Source: Brevundimonas sp. (GTDB lineage Bacteria; Pseudomonadota; Alphaproteobacteria; Caulobacterales; Caulobacteraceae). From it: 64,000 nt of DNA. A program made the position numbers and the translations under genes. Shown here in pieces: positions 34,284 through 43,922 of the stretch (the stretch's first letter is position 1; each line of letters starts with the position of its first letter). The notes beneath the pieces are model-generated. The model was given only the letters and a program-made list of their open reading frames with translations. It was not told the origin of the DNA and did no database searches. The stretch covers positions 292,501-356,500 of the forward strand of contig JACVCC010000002.1 in assembly GCA_016742215.1 (NCBI GenBank), written 5' to 3'.

Positions 34284-36104
34284 TCAGTTTTCGCGCGCCA
34301 CCGGATAGAGGCGGTAGCGGTCATCATAGAACGGGGTTCGCTCGTAGAACCACTGCAGACGCGCATCGCCGTTGGCGGCGAAGTCGGGCTCGGCCGCCAG
34401 CTTGGCCTCGAACTCGGCCTTCAGGGCCGGATCAGCGGCCATCATGCGCTCGGCCAGAGGGGCGATGGCGTAGCCCTCGATGTATTCGACGCGGCTCAGC
34501 ACCTCGGGGAACAGGCCCCAGGCGAACAGACTTTCCGACGACTGCGGCTCCAGCATCAGAACCACGACGTCGCCCAGCACCTGATCGGTCGGCACGCGGA
34601 CGGAGCCGGGCTGGAAGGTCCAGTCGCGGCGCTCGGGCGTGACCGAGGTGACGGTGGCGCCGACGTGGCCCTCGTTGGCGCGGGTCGCCAGTTTCGGATC
34701 GTCGAGACGCAGCATCTCGACGCTGACGGTGCGCGGGGCGTCCAGGGTTTCCATCTGAATGCCATGGGCGCGCAGGCGCTCGATCACGTCGGCGCGGTGG
34801 GCCGGGACCCAGTAGGCGTCCGGACGCTGCAGCGTCAGGGTCGGGCGCGATCCGAAGAAGGGCACCTGCCACAGCTCCGGATCCGGCTGCCCCAGCCAGC
34901 GGATCTCGCGACGGCCCGAGGCAGGGCTGTCGTAGGTCTCATAGGTGATGCCCCTGAAGGCGCGGGTGTAGGTCGGCGTATCGACCGCAACGAAGTTGGT
35001 CGGGATTTCCGCCGGGCGGAGGGCGCTGTCGGCGGCGACAGCGGCGCGCAGGGCGGCGCCGTCGGTCGCCAGATGACGCAGGGCCTGTTCGATGAAGACG
35101 TAGGTGCCCAGCACGCGCTGCTCGTGCGGCTTCAGGCTGTGGTTCTCGATCAGGATGGTGGGCACGTGGGCCGCCGAGCCCCAGCCGTTCGAGAACCGCT
35201 CGCCCAGACCGCCGTCCGACAGGCCGGCGCGCGGGTTCTCGTCGTCGATGCCGAACACCAGCTCGCCCGGGATGTGCCCCTGCGCTTCCAGCGCGGCGTT
35301 CATGGCGGGCTTGAAGGCGTCGTCCAGCCAGCGGGCGGTCGCCGGAGAGCGCGACCAGACGCCGTTCTCGCCGTTGTAGCCGTAGGTGACGTCGTACTGG
35401 TAATCCATGCCGTCGGTGACGTGGACGTCGACGTACAGGTCGGGCCGGTACTTCAGGATCAGTCCGCGCACCGCCCGCATCTCGGGCTGGTCCATCTTCA
35501 GATAGTCGCGGTTCAGGTTCTGGTTGGTCGCCGTGTTGCGCCAGCCCTGGATGCGCGGCCCGCGCTGGTTGGGGCGGCTGTAGGCGCCCGAGCGCTCATG
35601 GCCGTCGACCGACAGGATCGGGATCAGGATCAGGTTGACCCGGTCCAGCAGGTCGTCCTTGCCGTAGAAGGCGATGTCGCGCAGCAGCATCATGCCCGCG
35701 TCCTTGCCGTCGATCTCGCCCGGATGGATGCCGGCCTGGATCATCAGTACGGGCTTGGCCGGGTCGAAGGCGGCGCCGTCCTTTGAAGCGATGACGGCGT
35801 AGATCGGCCGGTTCTCGGGCGAGACGCCGAACTGCTCGATCCGTATCAGATCCGAGGCGGCGTCCAGCCGATCGAACCAGGCGCGGGTGTCAGCGTAGGT
35901 CGGGCTGAAGTCATGCTCGGCGTCGGCCTCGAAAGGCGTCACCCAGCGGTCCGAGGCGTCGCGCAGCAGACTGCGGCTGGCCCCGTTCCACTCCGGCGCC
36001 GGCGGCAGGAAGGGCTGATCCCACGGGGCGACATTGGACACGGACTGGGACATGGCGGGACTCGCGAACAGTAGGGCGGCGGCGATCATCAGGGACGTAC
36101 GCAT
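34284..36104 (-). CDS. Secreted M14 family zinc carboxypeptidase
   Basis: A 606-residue peptidase with a signal peptide (residues 1-20, ending AMSQ). The zinc motif is H127-P-G-E130 in IQAGIHPGEIDGKDAG, and DVHVTDGMDYQYD supplies the third ligand His. The catalytic domain covers about 70-330; the rest is a beta-rich C-terminal extension common in secreted M14 enzymes. Likely works on periplasmic or extracellular peptides. Followed by the MAPEG gene 11 bases later. Confidence 0.92.
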   Translation of the reverse strand: MRTSLMIAAALLFASPAMSQSVSNVAPWDQPFLPPAPEWNGASRSLLRDASDRWVTPFEADAEHDFSPTYADTRAWFDRLDAASDLIRIEQFGVSPENRPIYAVIASKDGAAFDPAKPVLMIQAGIHPGEIDGKDAGMMLLRDIAFYGKDDLLDRVNLILIPILSVDGHERSGAYSRPNQRGPRIQGWRNTATNQNLNRDYLKMDQPEMRAVRGLILKYRPDLYVDVHVTDGMDYQYDVTYGYNGENGVWSRSPATARWLDDAFKPAMNAALEAQGHIPGELVFGIDDENPRAGLSDGGLGERFSNGWGSAAHVPTILIENHSLKPHEQRVLGTYVFIEQALRHLATDGAALRAAVAADSALRPAEIPTNFVAVDTPTYTRAFRGITYETYDSPASGRREIRWLGQPDPELWQVPFFGSRPTLTLQRPDAYWVPAHRADVIERLRAHGIQMETLDAPRTVSVEMLRLDDPKLATRANEGHVGATVTSVTPERRDWTFQPGSVRVPTDQVLGDVVVLMLEPQSSESLFAWGLFPEVLSRVEYIEGYAIAPLAERMMAADPALKAEFEAKLAAEPDFAANGDARLQWFYERTPFYDDRYRLYPVAREN

Positions 36105-36145
36105 GGGAGCCTTCCTCGATCAATTGGACGCTGCGGGCAAGCGGA

Positions 36146-36769
36146 TCAGCCGGGCAGGGGCGGGGACCATCCGCCGGCCGCCATCAGGTTGATCGCCGAC
36201 AGGGAGACGGTCCAGAGGCTGTAGGCCAGAACGACCAGCAGGCTGCCGACCACCACCGGGCGCCAGGGCGCGAACGCGCCGATCGCCGTGGTGGTGAAGA
36301 AGATGCCGAAGCCGACCCAGAGGCGGACCGTTGAGAGGGCGGCGAAGCCGGCGTTGACGCTCATCAGGGCCAGGAACATCAAACCCACGATGAGGTTGGC
36401 GGTCATGATGCAACCGAAGACCAGCCGGCGGTGTCGCCAGAAATGCTCATCGAGGTCGAGTCGGTCCTGCACCCCTTCGGCCGAGACGCGCGGGAAGGTC
36501 ACGCTGGCGGCTGTGTAGAAGACGGCGGCGATGATCAGTCCGGCAATCAGCAGGGCATGGCTGAACGGTGCGCCGCGGAAGATCACCCAGGCCTGGTTCC
36601 AGAAGGTGGCGACATCCAGGGCGACAAAGGTCGCGAGCAGTGGCGTCAACCAGCCGAAGCGAACGCGCTCCCGCTCATGCAGAACCCGCGCGAATCCACC
36701 GACCAGTTCAGCGACGGACAGGCCGAGAAGCAGGCCATAGAAGCTGAAGAAGAACTCGAAGGCGCTCAT
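36146..36769 (-). CDS. Hypothetical integral membrane protein, 207 aa
   Basis: About six hydrophobic helices (roughly 1-22, 40-60, 70-90, 115-138, 145-163, 168-195) with a charged loop containing LDEHFWRHRR. No family is recognised; the spacing resembles small conserved membrane proteins of proteobacteria. It ends 41 bases before the M14 gene on the same strand. Confidence 0.72.
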   Translation of the reverse strand: MSAFEFFFSFYGLLLGLSVAELVGGFARVLHERERVRFGWLTPLLATFVALDVATFWNQAWVIFRGAPFSHALLIAGLIIAAVFYTAASVTFPRVSAEGVQDRLDLDEHFWRHRRLVFGCIMTANLIVGLMFLALMSVNAGFAALSTVRLWVGFGIFFTTTAIGAFAPWRPVVVGSLLVVLAYSLWTVSLSAINLMAAGGWSPPLPG

Positions 36770-36799
36770 GAAGGATGTCCGATCCCCGAACAGGCAAAA

Positions 36800-36824
36800 G
36801 GGCGCGACCTCACGGCCGCGCCCC
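36800..36824 (-). terminator. Terminator after the coiled-coil protein gene
   Basis: On the minus strand GGGGCGCGGC-N-GTGAGG-TCGCGCCC forms a hairpin followed by TTTTG. It lies 29 bases downstream of the stop of the 108-residue gene at 36853. Confidence 0.7.
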
Positions 36825-36852
36825 TTGTCTCATGCTCGTCTTGAGTCGGGTA

Positions 36853-37179
36853 TCAGGACTCGAGGGCTGCAGTCAGGCGTTCGATCTCGCGCTGTTCCCG
36901 GGCCTTGCGATCATTGAGCTGGCTCAGCTCACGCTGCTGGCCTGCGGTCAGGACCGTTCCGCCCTGGCTGGCGTCCTGGATCTCGGAGATCCGGGTTTCG
37001 ATCTCCAGCAGCCGGTCCTCGGCTTCGTAGCGCAGATTGGTCAGCCGATCCTCACGCGTCACGCGCGGACGCGCCTGGCGCATGTTGTTGCGGCCCATGG
37101 TCTGGGCCTCCGGAGAGGTCGGGATGCTGATCACCGGCATCGACACGGCGATGGCCAGAACAGCGACGAGAATACGCAT
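36853..37179 (-). CDS. Small secreted coiled-coil protein (copy 1)
   Basis: A 108-residue protein with an N-terminal signal (MRILVAVLAIAVSMPVISIP) and a mature part of Arg/Glu/Gln-rich heptads: RVTREDRLTNLRYEAEDRLLE, then a short Gly turn and QQRELSQLNDRKAREQREIER. The predicted shape is a helical hairpin. It is a clear paralogue of the gene at 37318 by aligned length, signal peptide and the DRLLEIE core. No family name recognised. Confidence 0.75.
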   Translation of the reverse strand: MRILVAVLAIAVSMPVISIPTSPEAQTMGRNNMRQARPRVTREDRLTNLRYEAEDRLLEIETRISEIQDASQGGTVLTAGQQRELSQLNDRKAREQREIERLTAALES

Positions 37180-37285
37180 GGGGAGGGCTCCGCTCAAACC
37201 GAAGAGCGGACGCTAGATTACAAATCAGTCACCTGAAAAGCGCTTTTTCGACACATTCCGGACGCGTCGAACAATGTGTTGCAAA

Positions 37286-37310
37286 ACTGCTCGGGCACGA
37301 GGCCCGAGCA
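37286..37310 (-). terminator. Terminator after the second coiled-coil protein gene
   Basis: Perfect stem ACTGCTCGGGC / GCCCGAGCAGT with a short loop; on the minus strand it is followed by TTTTGC. It lies just past the stop of the gene at 37318 and separates the two tandem paralogues. Confidence 0.8.
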
Positions 37311-37317
37311 GTCAGTC

Positions 37318-37647
37318 TCACGATGCGCCGAGGGCTTCCTCGAAGCGGGCGATCTCGCGGCGTTCCCGTTCGCGGCGCTGGTTCAGCTGTGCCAGCTGGC
37401 GCTGCTGGCCGTCGGTCAGGCCGCCTGCGGCCTCACCGGCCTGCTGGATCGATGCGATTTGCTCCTCGATCTCGAGCAGACGATCCTCCGCCTCATTGCG
37501 CAGGTTATTCAGGCGCTGTTCGCGGCTCACGCGAGGCGCGCGGGCGGCGGCCCGTCCGCCGGCCTGAATCTGGGCGTCGGCGGTCATGGGCACGGCGACG
37601 ACCGGCATGGACACAGCAAGGGCAAGCACGGCGACAAGAGTACGCAT
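37318..37647 (-). CDS. Small secreted coiled-coil protein (copy 2)
   Basis: A 109-residue paralogue of the 36853 gene. The signal peptide MRTLVAVLALAVSMPVVAVP is close to that of copy 1, and the mature sequence has the same order: basic Ala/Arg linker, RVSREQRLNNLRNEAEDRLLE, a Gly-rich turn, then QQRQLAQLNQRRERERREIARFEE. Each copy has its own terminator, so they are probably transcribed separately. A role in the periplasm is inferred from the signal peptide only. Confidence 0.75.
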   Translation of the reverse strand: MRTLVAVLALAVSMPVVAVPMTADAQIQAGGRAAARAPRVSREQRLNNLRNEAEDRLLEIEEQIASIQQAGEAAGGLTDGQQRQLAQLNQRRERERREIARFEEALGAS

Positions 37648-37754
37648 CAGAACTAACGGCTCCGGATCTGAATGGAGGCGGGACGCTATGCACAAATGCG
37701 CGACCTGAGAAGGTCATTTTCGACACGATCGGGCAACTTCCGGTTGGGAGGTGG

Positions 37755-39284
37755 TTATTTCCAGATCGGCGTTCCGTCTCCGGGCAATCCGAGCCGGCCC
37801 CACATCTCCGAGACGCGCTCGACCACGTCGGAGTCCATGCGGATTTCCTCGCCCCACTCGCGCTTCGTTTCCGGCTCCCACTTGTCGGTGGCGTCCAGAC
37901 CGATCTTGGAGCCCAGACCGCTCTCCGGGCTGGCGAAGTCCAGGTAGTCGATCGGGGTGTTCTCGATCAGGGTGATGTCGCGGGCCGGGTCCATCTTGGT
38001 GGAGATGGCCCACATGACCTCTTTCCAGTCGCGGGCGTCGATGTCGTCGTCCACGACGATGACCCACTTGGTGTACATGAACTGGCGCAGATAGCTCCAC
38101 ACGCCAAGCATCACCCGCTTGGCGTGGCCGGGGTAGGCCTTCTTCATCGACACGACGGCGATGCGATAGCTGCAGCCCTCGGGCGGCAGCCAGAAGTCGG
38201 TGATCTCGGGGAACTGCTGGCGCAGCAGGGGGATGAAGACCTCGTTCAGCGCCTCGCCCAGAACCGACGGCTCGTCCGGCGGACGGCCGGTGAAGGTGGT
38301 CAGATAGATCGGATCCCTGCGCATGGTGATGGCGGTCACCTGGAAGACCGGGAAGGTCTCGACCGAGTTGTAGTAGCCGGTGTGGTCGCCGTAGGGGCCC
38401 TCGGCCGCATGCTCGTCCAGCAGGACGTGACCCTCCAGCACGATCTCGGCCTGGGCCGGGACCATCAGGGGCACGGTCTTGCAGGGGACGAGCTCGGCCT
38501 TCTGGCCGCGCAGCAGGCCGGCGAACTGGTACTCCGACAGGGTGTCCGGAACCGGCGTCACGGCGGCGAGGATGGTGCCGGGGTCTGCGCCCAGGACGAT
38601 GGCGGCGGGCAGGGGCTCGCGGTTTCCGGCCTTCTTGTGCCGGGCGTAGTGCTGGGCGCCGCCACGGTGGGCCAGCCAGCGCATGATGGCCTTGTCCTTG
38701 CCCAGCACCTGCATGCGGTAGATGCCGAGGTTGAAGTCGTCCTCGCGGGCGTCGGACGGCCCCTTGGTGACGACCAGCCCCCAGGTGATCAGCGGCGCCG
38801 GCTCGCCGGGCCAGCAGCCCTGGATCGGCAGCGAGGTCAGGTCGATCTGGTCGCCCTTCAGCACCACCTGCTGCACCGGGGCGGTCTTCACCGTCTTCGG
38901 ACGCATCGACATGACGGTCTGCGCCAGCGGCAGCATCTCGACGGCGTCGCCCAGACCGCGCGGCGGGGTCGGGTTGCGCAGGAAGGCCAGCAGTTCTCCG
39001 ACCTCGCGCAGTTCCGCGGCGGTGGTGCGTTGTTTCTTCTCCAGCGTCACGCCCATGGCGACGCGCTTCACCGTGCCGAACAGGTTGGCCAGGCAGGGGA
39101 TGGGGCTGATGGAGCCGTCCGGCATGACCGGCTTCTCGAAGATCACCGCCGGCCCGCCGTTGCGCAGCAGCCGGGTCTGGATCTCGGTCATCTCCAGATG
39201 GGTCGAGACCGGCTCGGACACCCGGACGAGCTCGCCCTCCGCCTCGAGGATGTCGATGAAGTCGCGCAGCGATTTGTAGGCCAT
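37755..39284 (-). CDS. ubiD: UbiD family decarboxylase (4-hydroxy-3-polyprenylbenzoate decarboxylase-like)
   Basis: A 509-residue UbiD-type enzyme, which uses prenylated FMN to decarboxylate an aromatic or unsaturated acid; in ubiquinone synthesis the substrate is polyprenyl-hydroxybenzoate. Visible features are [10 protein letters not shown] near the N-terminus, [15 protein letters not shown] with the prenyl-FMN region (RGGAQHYA) after it, and [11 protein letters not shown] with the conserved Glu. The prenyltransferase UbiX is not in the window. The ATG at 39284 begins with the family-typical [10 protein letters not shown]. Confidence 0.9.
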   Translation of the reverse strand: MAYKSLRDFIDILEAEGELVRVSEPVSTHLEMTEIQTRLLRNGGPAVIFEKPVMPDGSISPIPCLANLFGTVKRVAMGVTLEKKQRTTAAELREVGELLAFLRNPTPPRGLGDAVEMLPLAQTVMSMRPKTVKTAPVQQVVLKGDQIDLTSLPIQGCWPGEPAPLITWGLVVTKGPSDAREDDFNLGIYRMQVLGKDKAIMRWLAHRGGAQHYARHKKAGNREPLPAAIVLGADPGTILAAVTPVPDTLSEYQFAGLLRGQKAELVPCKTVPLMVPAQAEIVLEGHVLLDEHAAEGPYGDHTGYYNSVETFPVFQVTAITMRRDPIYLTTFTGRPPDEPSVLGEALNEVFIPLLRQQFPEITDFWLPPEGCSYRIAVVSMKKAYPGHAKRVMLGVWSYLRQFMYTKWVIVVDDDIDARDWKEVMWAISTKMDPARDITLIENTPIDYLDFASPESGLGSKIGLDATDKWEPETKREWGEEIRMDSDVVERVSEMWGRLGLPGDGTPIWK

Positions 39285-39294
39285 GCGGCGAGGC

Positions 39295-39945
39295 TTAGGC
39301 GGACGCGGGCGTCCTGTCACGCCGCCCGAGCCTGCGGTCGATCGCCACGACGATCAGACCCACCAGCGTGAAGAACACCAGCAGCCCGGCGAAGTACGCT
39401 CCGGCCTTGCCCCAGCCGAGGGTCGAGGCGTCGACGAACCAGTAGGGCCACCAGTCGGTGGCGAGGCCATGGATGGCGGTCCACACGCCGTAGATCAGCG
39501 GGAACGCGAGCCACCTCGCCGCATCGCTCCAGCGCAGGGCGCCTTTCGGAGCGAACATGAGCCAGTCCAGCAACATGGCCGTCGGCATCAGGTAGTGCAG
39601 GCCCAGATTGGCCACGAGCAGCCAGCCCTGCGGGTTCCAGGTGGCGTGCAGCATAAAGTGGTACACCAGCCCAACCACGACCGCGTACATGGCCATGCTG
39701 GCGCGGACGCCGGGTGATGCGGCCCACCGCCCGAGAGCGCTTGCACCGGCGACGACCGGCAGGGTCATCGCCAGCGCCACCAGCACATTGGTCAGGATGG
39801 TGAAGTAGCTGAAGAAGTTCAGCGTCAGCTCGACCGGGCTGCGATCCGGCGTCGCAAGCATCAGGGCGTACTGGAGCGCCAGAATGGCCCAGCCGAGGAG
39901 GGCGAAGACCGCGCGCCAGATCAGGGCGGTGCGCGGTCCATGCAT
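39295..39945 (-). CDS. Pr6Pr family membrane protein
   Basis: A 216-residue protein with six hydrophobic helices. The [14 protein letters not shown] segment, TWNPQGW, and [13 protein letters not shown] match the Pr6Pr (FAR-17a/AIG1-like) family of bacterial membrane proteins of unknown function. It ends 10 bases before the ubiD start and begins right at the stop of the XRE gene. Confidence 0.86.
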   Translation of the reverse strand: MHGPRTALIWRAVFALLGWAILALQYALMLATPDRSPVELTLNFFSYFTILTNVLVALAMTLPVVAGASALGRWAASPGVRASMAMYAVVVGLVYHFMLHATWNPQGWLLVANLGLHYLMPTAMLLDWLMFAPKGALRWSDAARWLAFPLIYGVWTAIHGLATDWWPYWFVDASTLGWGKAGAYFAGLLVFFTLVGLIVVAIDRRLGRRDRTPASA

Positions 39946-40194
39946 TCAGTACGCCCTTGTGTCGGACACCAGCGCCCAGATCGGCAGGCGCAGGGCGGTG
40001 GTGGCGGCGCCGATCCGGAGGCTGTCCAGATGGGCGCGACCGGCCTCGGCGCGGCGTTCTTCCTCCGGCGTCATGTCGAGCAGGCGGGCCATGTCCTCCA
40101 CGCTCCAGCCGCGCTCCTCGCGCCATCGCCTCAGTCTTGCGCCGATCGCCGCGTCCGACGGATCGACGCCCGGAAATCCGAGCACCGTACCCAT
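39946..40194 (-). CDS. XRE-like helix-turn-helix protein, 82 aa
   Basis: Residues about 18-60 look like a lambda-repressor-type HTH: IGARLRRWREERGWSVEDMARLL, then MTPEEERRAEAGR as the following helices. The C-terminal part is short, so it is a single-domain DNA-binding protein. The ATG has AGGGAG nine bases upstream; a TTG three codons earlier lies within the spacer. It abuts the Pr6Pr gene and may regulate it. Confidence 0.7.
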   Translation of the reverse strand: MGTVLGFPGVDPSDAAIGARLRRWREERGWSVEDMARLLDMTPEEERRAEAGRAHLDSLRIGAATTALRLPIWALVSDTRAY

Positions 40195-40270
40195 AGGCTT
40201 CAACTCCCTTTTCTTGCGCTATCGGCGATCGCCTACTTGAGCGCAGGGGCGTCAGTTCAGGCGAGACGCC

Positions 40271-41122
40271 TCACGCCCATTCTTCATCCCATTTGAACGC
40301 CGGATCAATCCAGTCGCCCAGACGGCCGTCGGGACGGGCCAGCGAATGGATGCGGTCCATCTCCTCGGCGGACAGCTCGAAATCGAAGACGTCGAAGCTC
40401 TCCTCGGCGCGGCTGACCTTCGTCGTGCGCGGGATGGCGACGATGTTCTGCTGGATCAGCCAGCGCAGGGTGACCTGTCCGGGCGTCTTGCCGTGGGCCT
40501 TGCCGATCTCGATCAGGGTGGCGTCATCGGCGATCTTGCCCTGGGCCAGCGGCGACCAGGCGGTGATCGAGGAGCCGAGCTCGCCGGCGGCGGCGATCAG
40601 TTTCGAGAGCTTCAGATAGGGGTGATACTCGACCTGGTTGGTGACCAGCTTCGCCTTCGACAGCGCCTGCGCCTGTTTCCACTCGGCCGAGGGGAAGTTG
40701 GACAGGCCGATGGTGCGGGTCAGGCCCTGATCCTTCGCCTCGTTCAGGGCGTCGATCGTCTCCTTCATGTCCGGCTCCGGCTTGGGCCAGTGGAGGAGCA
40801 GCAGGTCCGGCGTGAAGCCCAGCGCCTCGGCGGACTCCTTCGCCTGTTTGAGCAGGGCGTCGCGAGTGAAGTGGGCGACCCAGATCTTGGTCGTCAGCCA
40901 GATGTCCTCGCGCTTAACATGGCCGGCCGCGATGGCGTCGCGGATACCGTCCCCGACGGCGGCCTCGTTCTGATAGATCCAGGCGGTGTCGATGTGGCGG
41001 TAGCCGATGCGCAGGGCCTCGGCGACCATGCGGCGGGCGTCCTCGGGCGTCAGGTTCCAGGTGCCGAAGCCCAGCAGGGGAATGGCGGCGCCGTCGACGG
41101 TGATGGCGGGCTGGTCGGTCAT
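40271..41122 (-). CDS. Aldo/keto reductase
   Basis: A 283-residue NADPH-dependent (alpha/beta)8 barrel. The catalytic tetrad is Asp45, Tyr50, Lys79 and His111, in HIDTAWIYQNE, TTKIW and LLHWPKPE. LSNFPSAEWKQ and the C-terminal IPRTTKVSRAEE give the cofactor site. The carbonyl substrate cannot be read from sequence. Shine-Dalgarno CGGAG before the ATG. Confidence 0.93.
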   Translation of the reverse strand: MTDQPAITVDGAAIPLLGFGTWNLTPEDARRMVAEALRIGYRHIDTAWIYQNEAAVGDGIRDAIAAGHVKREDIWLTTKIWVAHFTRDALLKQAKESAEALGFTPDLLLLHWPKPEPDMKETIDALNEAKDQGLTRTIGLSNFPSAEWKQAQALSKAKLVTNQVEYHPYLKLSKLIAAAGELGSSITAWSPLAQGKIADDATLIEIGKAHGKTPGQVTLRWLIQQNIVAIPRTTKVSRAEESFDVFDFELSAEEMDRIHSLARPDGRLGDWIDPAFKWDEEWA

Positions 41123-41149
41123 GGGAAGGCTCCGGAGAAGGGGAGGCGC

Positions 41150-42028
41150 TTACCTATGCCGCGTCGGCGACGGTTCAAGCAGCCAGTCGAACATCTGATC
41201 CCACAACACCTCCATCCCGCGCCGGAACGCACCCTCGTGGCCGATGCGCTTCAGGCCGAAGTCGGCGGGCGAATGCACGGTCATCTCCGTAGGGGCGTTG
41301 GGATAGACCTGCAGCAGGACGGGCGAGGTCACGGGCGTTGCGATGGGATCGTCGGTGAAGATCCACGAGCGGATCGGCGCGGTGACGGCGTCGAAATGAT
41401 GCGGCTTCAGCCGGTCTTTCAGTTCGTCGAGGAAGTAGGGCTCTTTCAGGCACCAGCGCCGCCACGTCTCCCACACGCCGCGCGGCAGGTCGGTTCCGGC
41501 CCACAGGCCGCCGCCCCGGATGTAGCCGCGCCGGGCCAGGCTGTACGGGCCGTAGAGCAGCCAGAAGGTCAGCTCGAGCGGATTGTACCAGCGGTGGTGT
41601 CGGCCCCAGTAGCCGCTGCCGACCGAGACGAAGGCGTGTTTCGCGATCCGGTCCTGGTTGGACATGAAGCCGAGGAAGTGGCCGCCGACGCTGTGGCCGA
41701 CGTGGGTCAGGGGCACGCCCGGCGCGGCCTCCGCAAGGGCGTCGAGGGCGGCGGGCATGTCGAGCCGACCCCAGTCGGTGTAGTCCATCTGCATGGCAGC
41801 CAGATCGTCCGGCCGCGATCCGGCTATGCCGCGGAAATCGTAGGTCAGCACAGCTGCGCCCTTGCCCGCCAGATGTCTGGCGAACCGGTCATAGAAGCCC
41901 TTGGGGAAGCCGGTTCCAGAGCTCATCAGTACGGCCACAACGGGCTCCTGCGCTGAAACCAGGCGCATCGACAGCGGGAAGCCGTCCGTCGCCGGAGCGG
42001 TGAAATCCCGGATCACGAGGTCGGTCAT
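41150..42028 (-). CDS. Alpha/beta hydrolase
   Basis: A 292-residue serine hydrolase fold. The nucleophile elbow is GHSVGG with Ser113, and GHEGAFR near residue 265 is the candidate His. The chain is of the type annotated as alpha/beta fold hydrolase of unknown substrate. Its promoter region contains an inverted repeat at 42065. Confidence 0.85.
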   Translation of the reverse strand: MTDLVIRDFTAPATDGFPLSMRLVSAQEPVVAVLMSSGTGFPKGFYDRFARHLAGKGAAVLTYDFRGIAGSRPDDLAAMQMDYTDWGRLDMPAALDALAEAAPGVPLTHVGHSVGGHFLGFMSNQDRIAKHAFVSVGSGYWGRHHRWYNPLELTFWLLYGPYSLARRGYIRGGGLWAGTDLPRGVWETWRRWCLKEPYFLDELKDRLKPHHFDAVTAPIRSWIFTDDPIATPVTSPVLLQVYPNAPTEMTVHSPADFGLKRIGHEGAFRRGMEVLWDQMFDWLLEPSPTRHR

Positions 42029-42064
42029 TGCAAGTCCGTATTTATTTGCAACTAACCTAGCTGA

Positions 42065-42084
42065 TTGACCTTGGGTCAGGTCAA
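42065..42084. promoter_or_regulatory. Inverted repeat upstream of alpha/beta hydrolase and DUF3297 genes
   Basis: TTGACC-N8-GGTCAA, a perfect 6+6 dyad with eight bases between the arms, in the 117-base gap between two divergent genes. The spacing and arm sequence are like those of MerR- or TetR-type operators. No adjacent regulator gene of these families is present. Confidence 0.35.
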
Positions 42085-42145
42085 GTCTTGGAGCGCGCCG
42101 TCGGGTCGGCTAAAGCCGCACGCTGATTTGCCGAAGAGCCCTGCC

Positions 42146-42385
42146 ATGACCGACGTCATCCCCGACCGCCTTTCCGTCGACCCCGACAGCCCGTTCCACG
42201 ACGCCGACCTGCTGGCCAAGGGCGTGGGCGTCCGTTTCAAGGGCGAGGAAAAGACCAACGTCGAGGAATACTGCATCTCGGAAGGCTGGGTCCGCCTCGC
42301 CGTCGGCAACCGCGTCGACCGCCGCGGCAAGGCCCTGACCGTCAAGCTGCAAGGCCCGGTCGAAGCCTGGATCAAGGGCGAGTAG
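42146..42385 (+). CDS. DUF3297 family protein
   Basis: A 79-residue protein. The core RLSVDPDSPFHD, GVGVRFKGEEKTNVEEYCISEGWVRL and LTVKLQGPVEAW match DUF3297, a short family of unknown function widespread in alphaproteobacteria. ATG start precedes the conserved region. Confidence 0.88.
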   Translation: MTDVIPDRLSVDPDSPFHDADLLAKGVGVRFKGEEKTNVEEYCISEGWVRLAVGNRVDRRGKALTVKLQGPVEAWIKGE

Positions 42386-42395
42386 TCCGCCTTAT

Positions 42396-42419
42396 GGCAG
42401 CAGTGTGAAAACTGCTGCC
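42396..42419 (+). terminator. Hairpin after DUF3297 gene
   Basis: Perfect stem GGCAGCAGT / ACTGCTGCC with a six-base loop GTGAAA, 10 bases after the stop. There is no clean T-run after it, so termination efficiency is uncertain. Confidence 0.5.
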
Positions 42420-42488
42420 TCAACCGCTTTCCGCTCCGGAAACGCGGGTCTAGGGTCCCGGCCTCATCGCTGAGTCCCCGGAGTCGTC

Positions 42489-43922
42489 ATGCGTCTGTCC
42501 GTTCGCCTTCTCGCCGCCAGCGCCCTGGCGCTGAGCTTCGCCATGCCCGCCGTCGCTCAGGACGCCGCGACCATCCAGCGGGCGGAGCGCATCCGTGATG
42601 CGGCGCTGCAGGAGAACATCGCGCTCGACTATGTCACCCAGCTGACGACCCGCTTTGGCGCGCGCCCGGCCGGGTCGAAGGCCGAGCAGGATGCCTCGGC
42701 CTGGGCCGCCGACTACATGCGCGAGCACGGCTTCCGGAACGTTCGCATCGAGCAGTTCCCGCTGGTGGGCTGGGAGCGGGGCGTCGAGAGCGCCAGCATC
42801 GTCGGCCCGCGTCAGCAAGGACTGGTCGTCGCGGCGCTGGGCCACTCGCCCGGCACCAATGGCGTGATCGAGGCCGAGGTGGTGCGCTTCGACAGTCTCG
42901 AGGCGCTGAACGCCGCCCCGGCCGGCTCCCTGAACGGCAAGATCGCCTTTATCGACGCCGGCCAGATGGTGCGGATGCAGGATGGCTCCGGCTATGGCCC
43001 GCTGTCGCGCATCCGCGGCACCGGACCGGCTGCGGCCGCGGACAAGGGCGCCGTCGCCTTCATCATGCGCTCGGCAGGGTCGGACGAGCACCGGATGCCG
43101 CACACCGGCACCACCCGCTATGTCGAGGGCCGCGTGCCCCTGCCGGCCTTCTCGCTGGCCGCGCCGGACGCCGACCAGCTGTCGCGTCTGATCGGCCTGG
43201 GAGAGACCGTGCGGATCAGCCTGTCCTCGACGGCGCACACCTATGAGACCGTCTCGCAGAACGTCATCGGCGACATCGTCGGCGCCAGCCGCCCAAATGA
43301 GGTGATCGTGCTGGGCTCGCACATGGACAGCTGGGACCTCGGCACCGGCGCGATCGACGACGGCGCCGGCGGAGCGATCACCCTGGCCGCCGCCAAGGTC
43401 ATCGCCGAGAGCGGCCGCCGCCCGGCGCGCACGATCCGCGTGGTCCTGTACGGCTCCGAAGAGGTCGCCCAGCCGACCAACACCGGCAACGGCGGCGGCG
43501 CCTATCTGCGCAATGTGCAGGCGGCGGGCCAGCTGGAGAACCACATCGTGGCCGGCGAGAGCGACTTCGGCACCGACCGCATCTATGCGCTGCGCCTGTC
43601 GCCGGGCGCGCAGAACAGCGACTTCCAGCGTGCGGCCACGCAGGTGCTGTACCCGATCGGCGTGCTGGCGTCGGGCGAGCCTGAACTGCACGGCGGCGTC
43701 GATATCGGCCCGTTGGCCGAGGCCGGCGTTCCGGTATTCGGCCTCGCGCAGGACGGGACCCGCTATTTCGACCTGCACCACACGGCGGATGACACCCTGG
43801 ACAAGATCGACCCGGAGCAGATGACGCAGAACGTCGCCGCCTGGGCGGGGCTGGTGTGGCTGATCGCCGACTCTGATGTGGACTTCCGCGAAATGCGACC
43901 GGCCGGGACGCCAGCGCACTGA
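42489..43922 (+). CDS. Secreted M28 family aminopeptidase
   Basis: A 477-residue peptidase with a signal peptide (residues 1-24, ending AVAQ). The zinc region is GSHMDSWDLGTGAIDDGAG (His278, Asp280, bridging Asp), and YGSEEVAQP supplies the catalytic and ligand Glu; HHTADDTLD near the C-terminus supplies the last His. It probably removes N-terminal residues from peptides in the periplasm or outside. Confidence 0.93.
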   Translation: MRLSVRLLAASALALSFAMPAVAQDAATIQRAERIRDAALQENIALDYVTQLTTRFGARPAGSKAEQDASAWAADYMREHGFRNVRIEQFPLVGWERGVESASIVGPRQQGLVVAALGHSPGTNGVIEAEVVRFDSLEALNAAPAGSLNGKIAFIDAGQMVRMQDGSGYGPLSRIRGTGPAAAADKGAVAFIMRSAGSDEHRMPHTGTTRYVEGRVPLPAFSLAAPDADQLSRLIGLGETVRISLSSTAHTYETVSQNVIGDIVGASRPNEVIVLGSHMDSWDLGTGAIDDGAGGAITLAAAKVIAESGRRPARTIRVVLYGSEEVAQPTNTGNGGGAYLRNVQAAGQLENHIVAGESDFGTDRIYALRLSPGAQNSDFQRAATQVLYPIGVLASGEPELHGGVDIGPLAEAGVPVFGLAQDGTRYFDLHHTADDTLDKIDPEQMTQNVAAWAGLVWLIADSDVDFREMRPAGTPAH

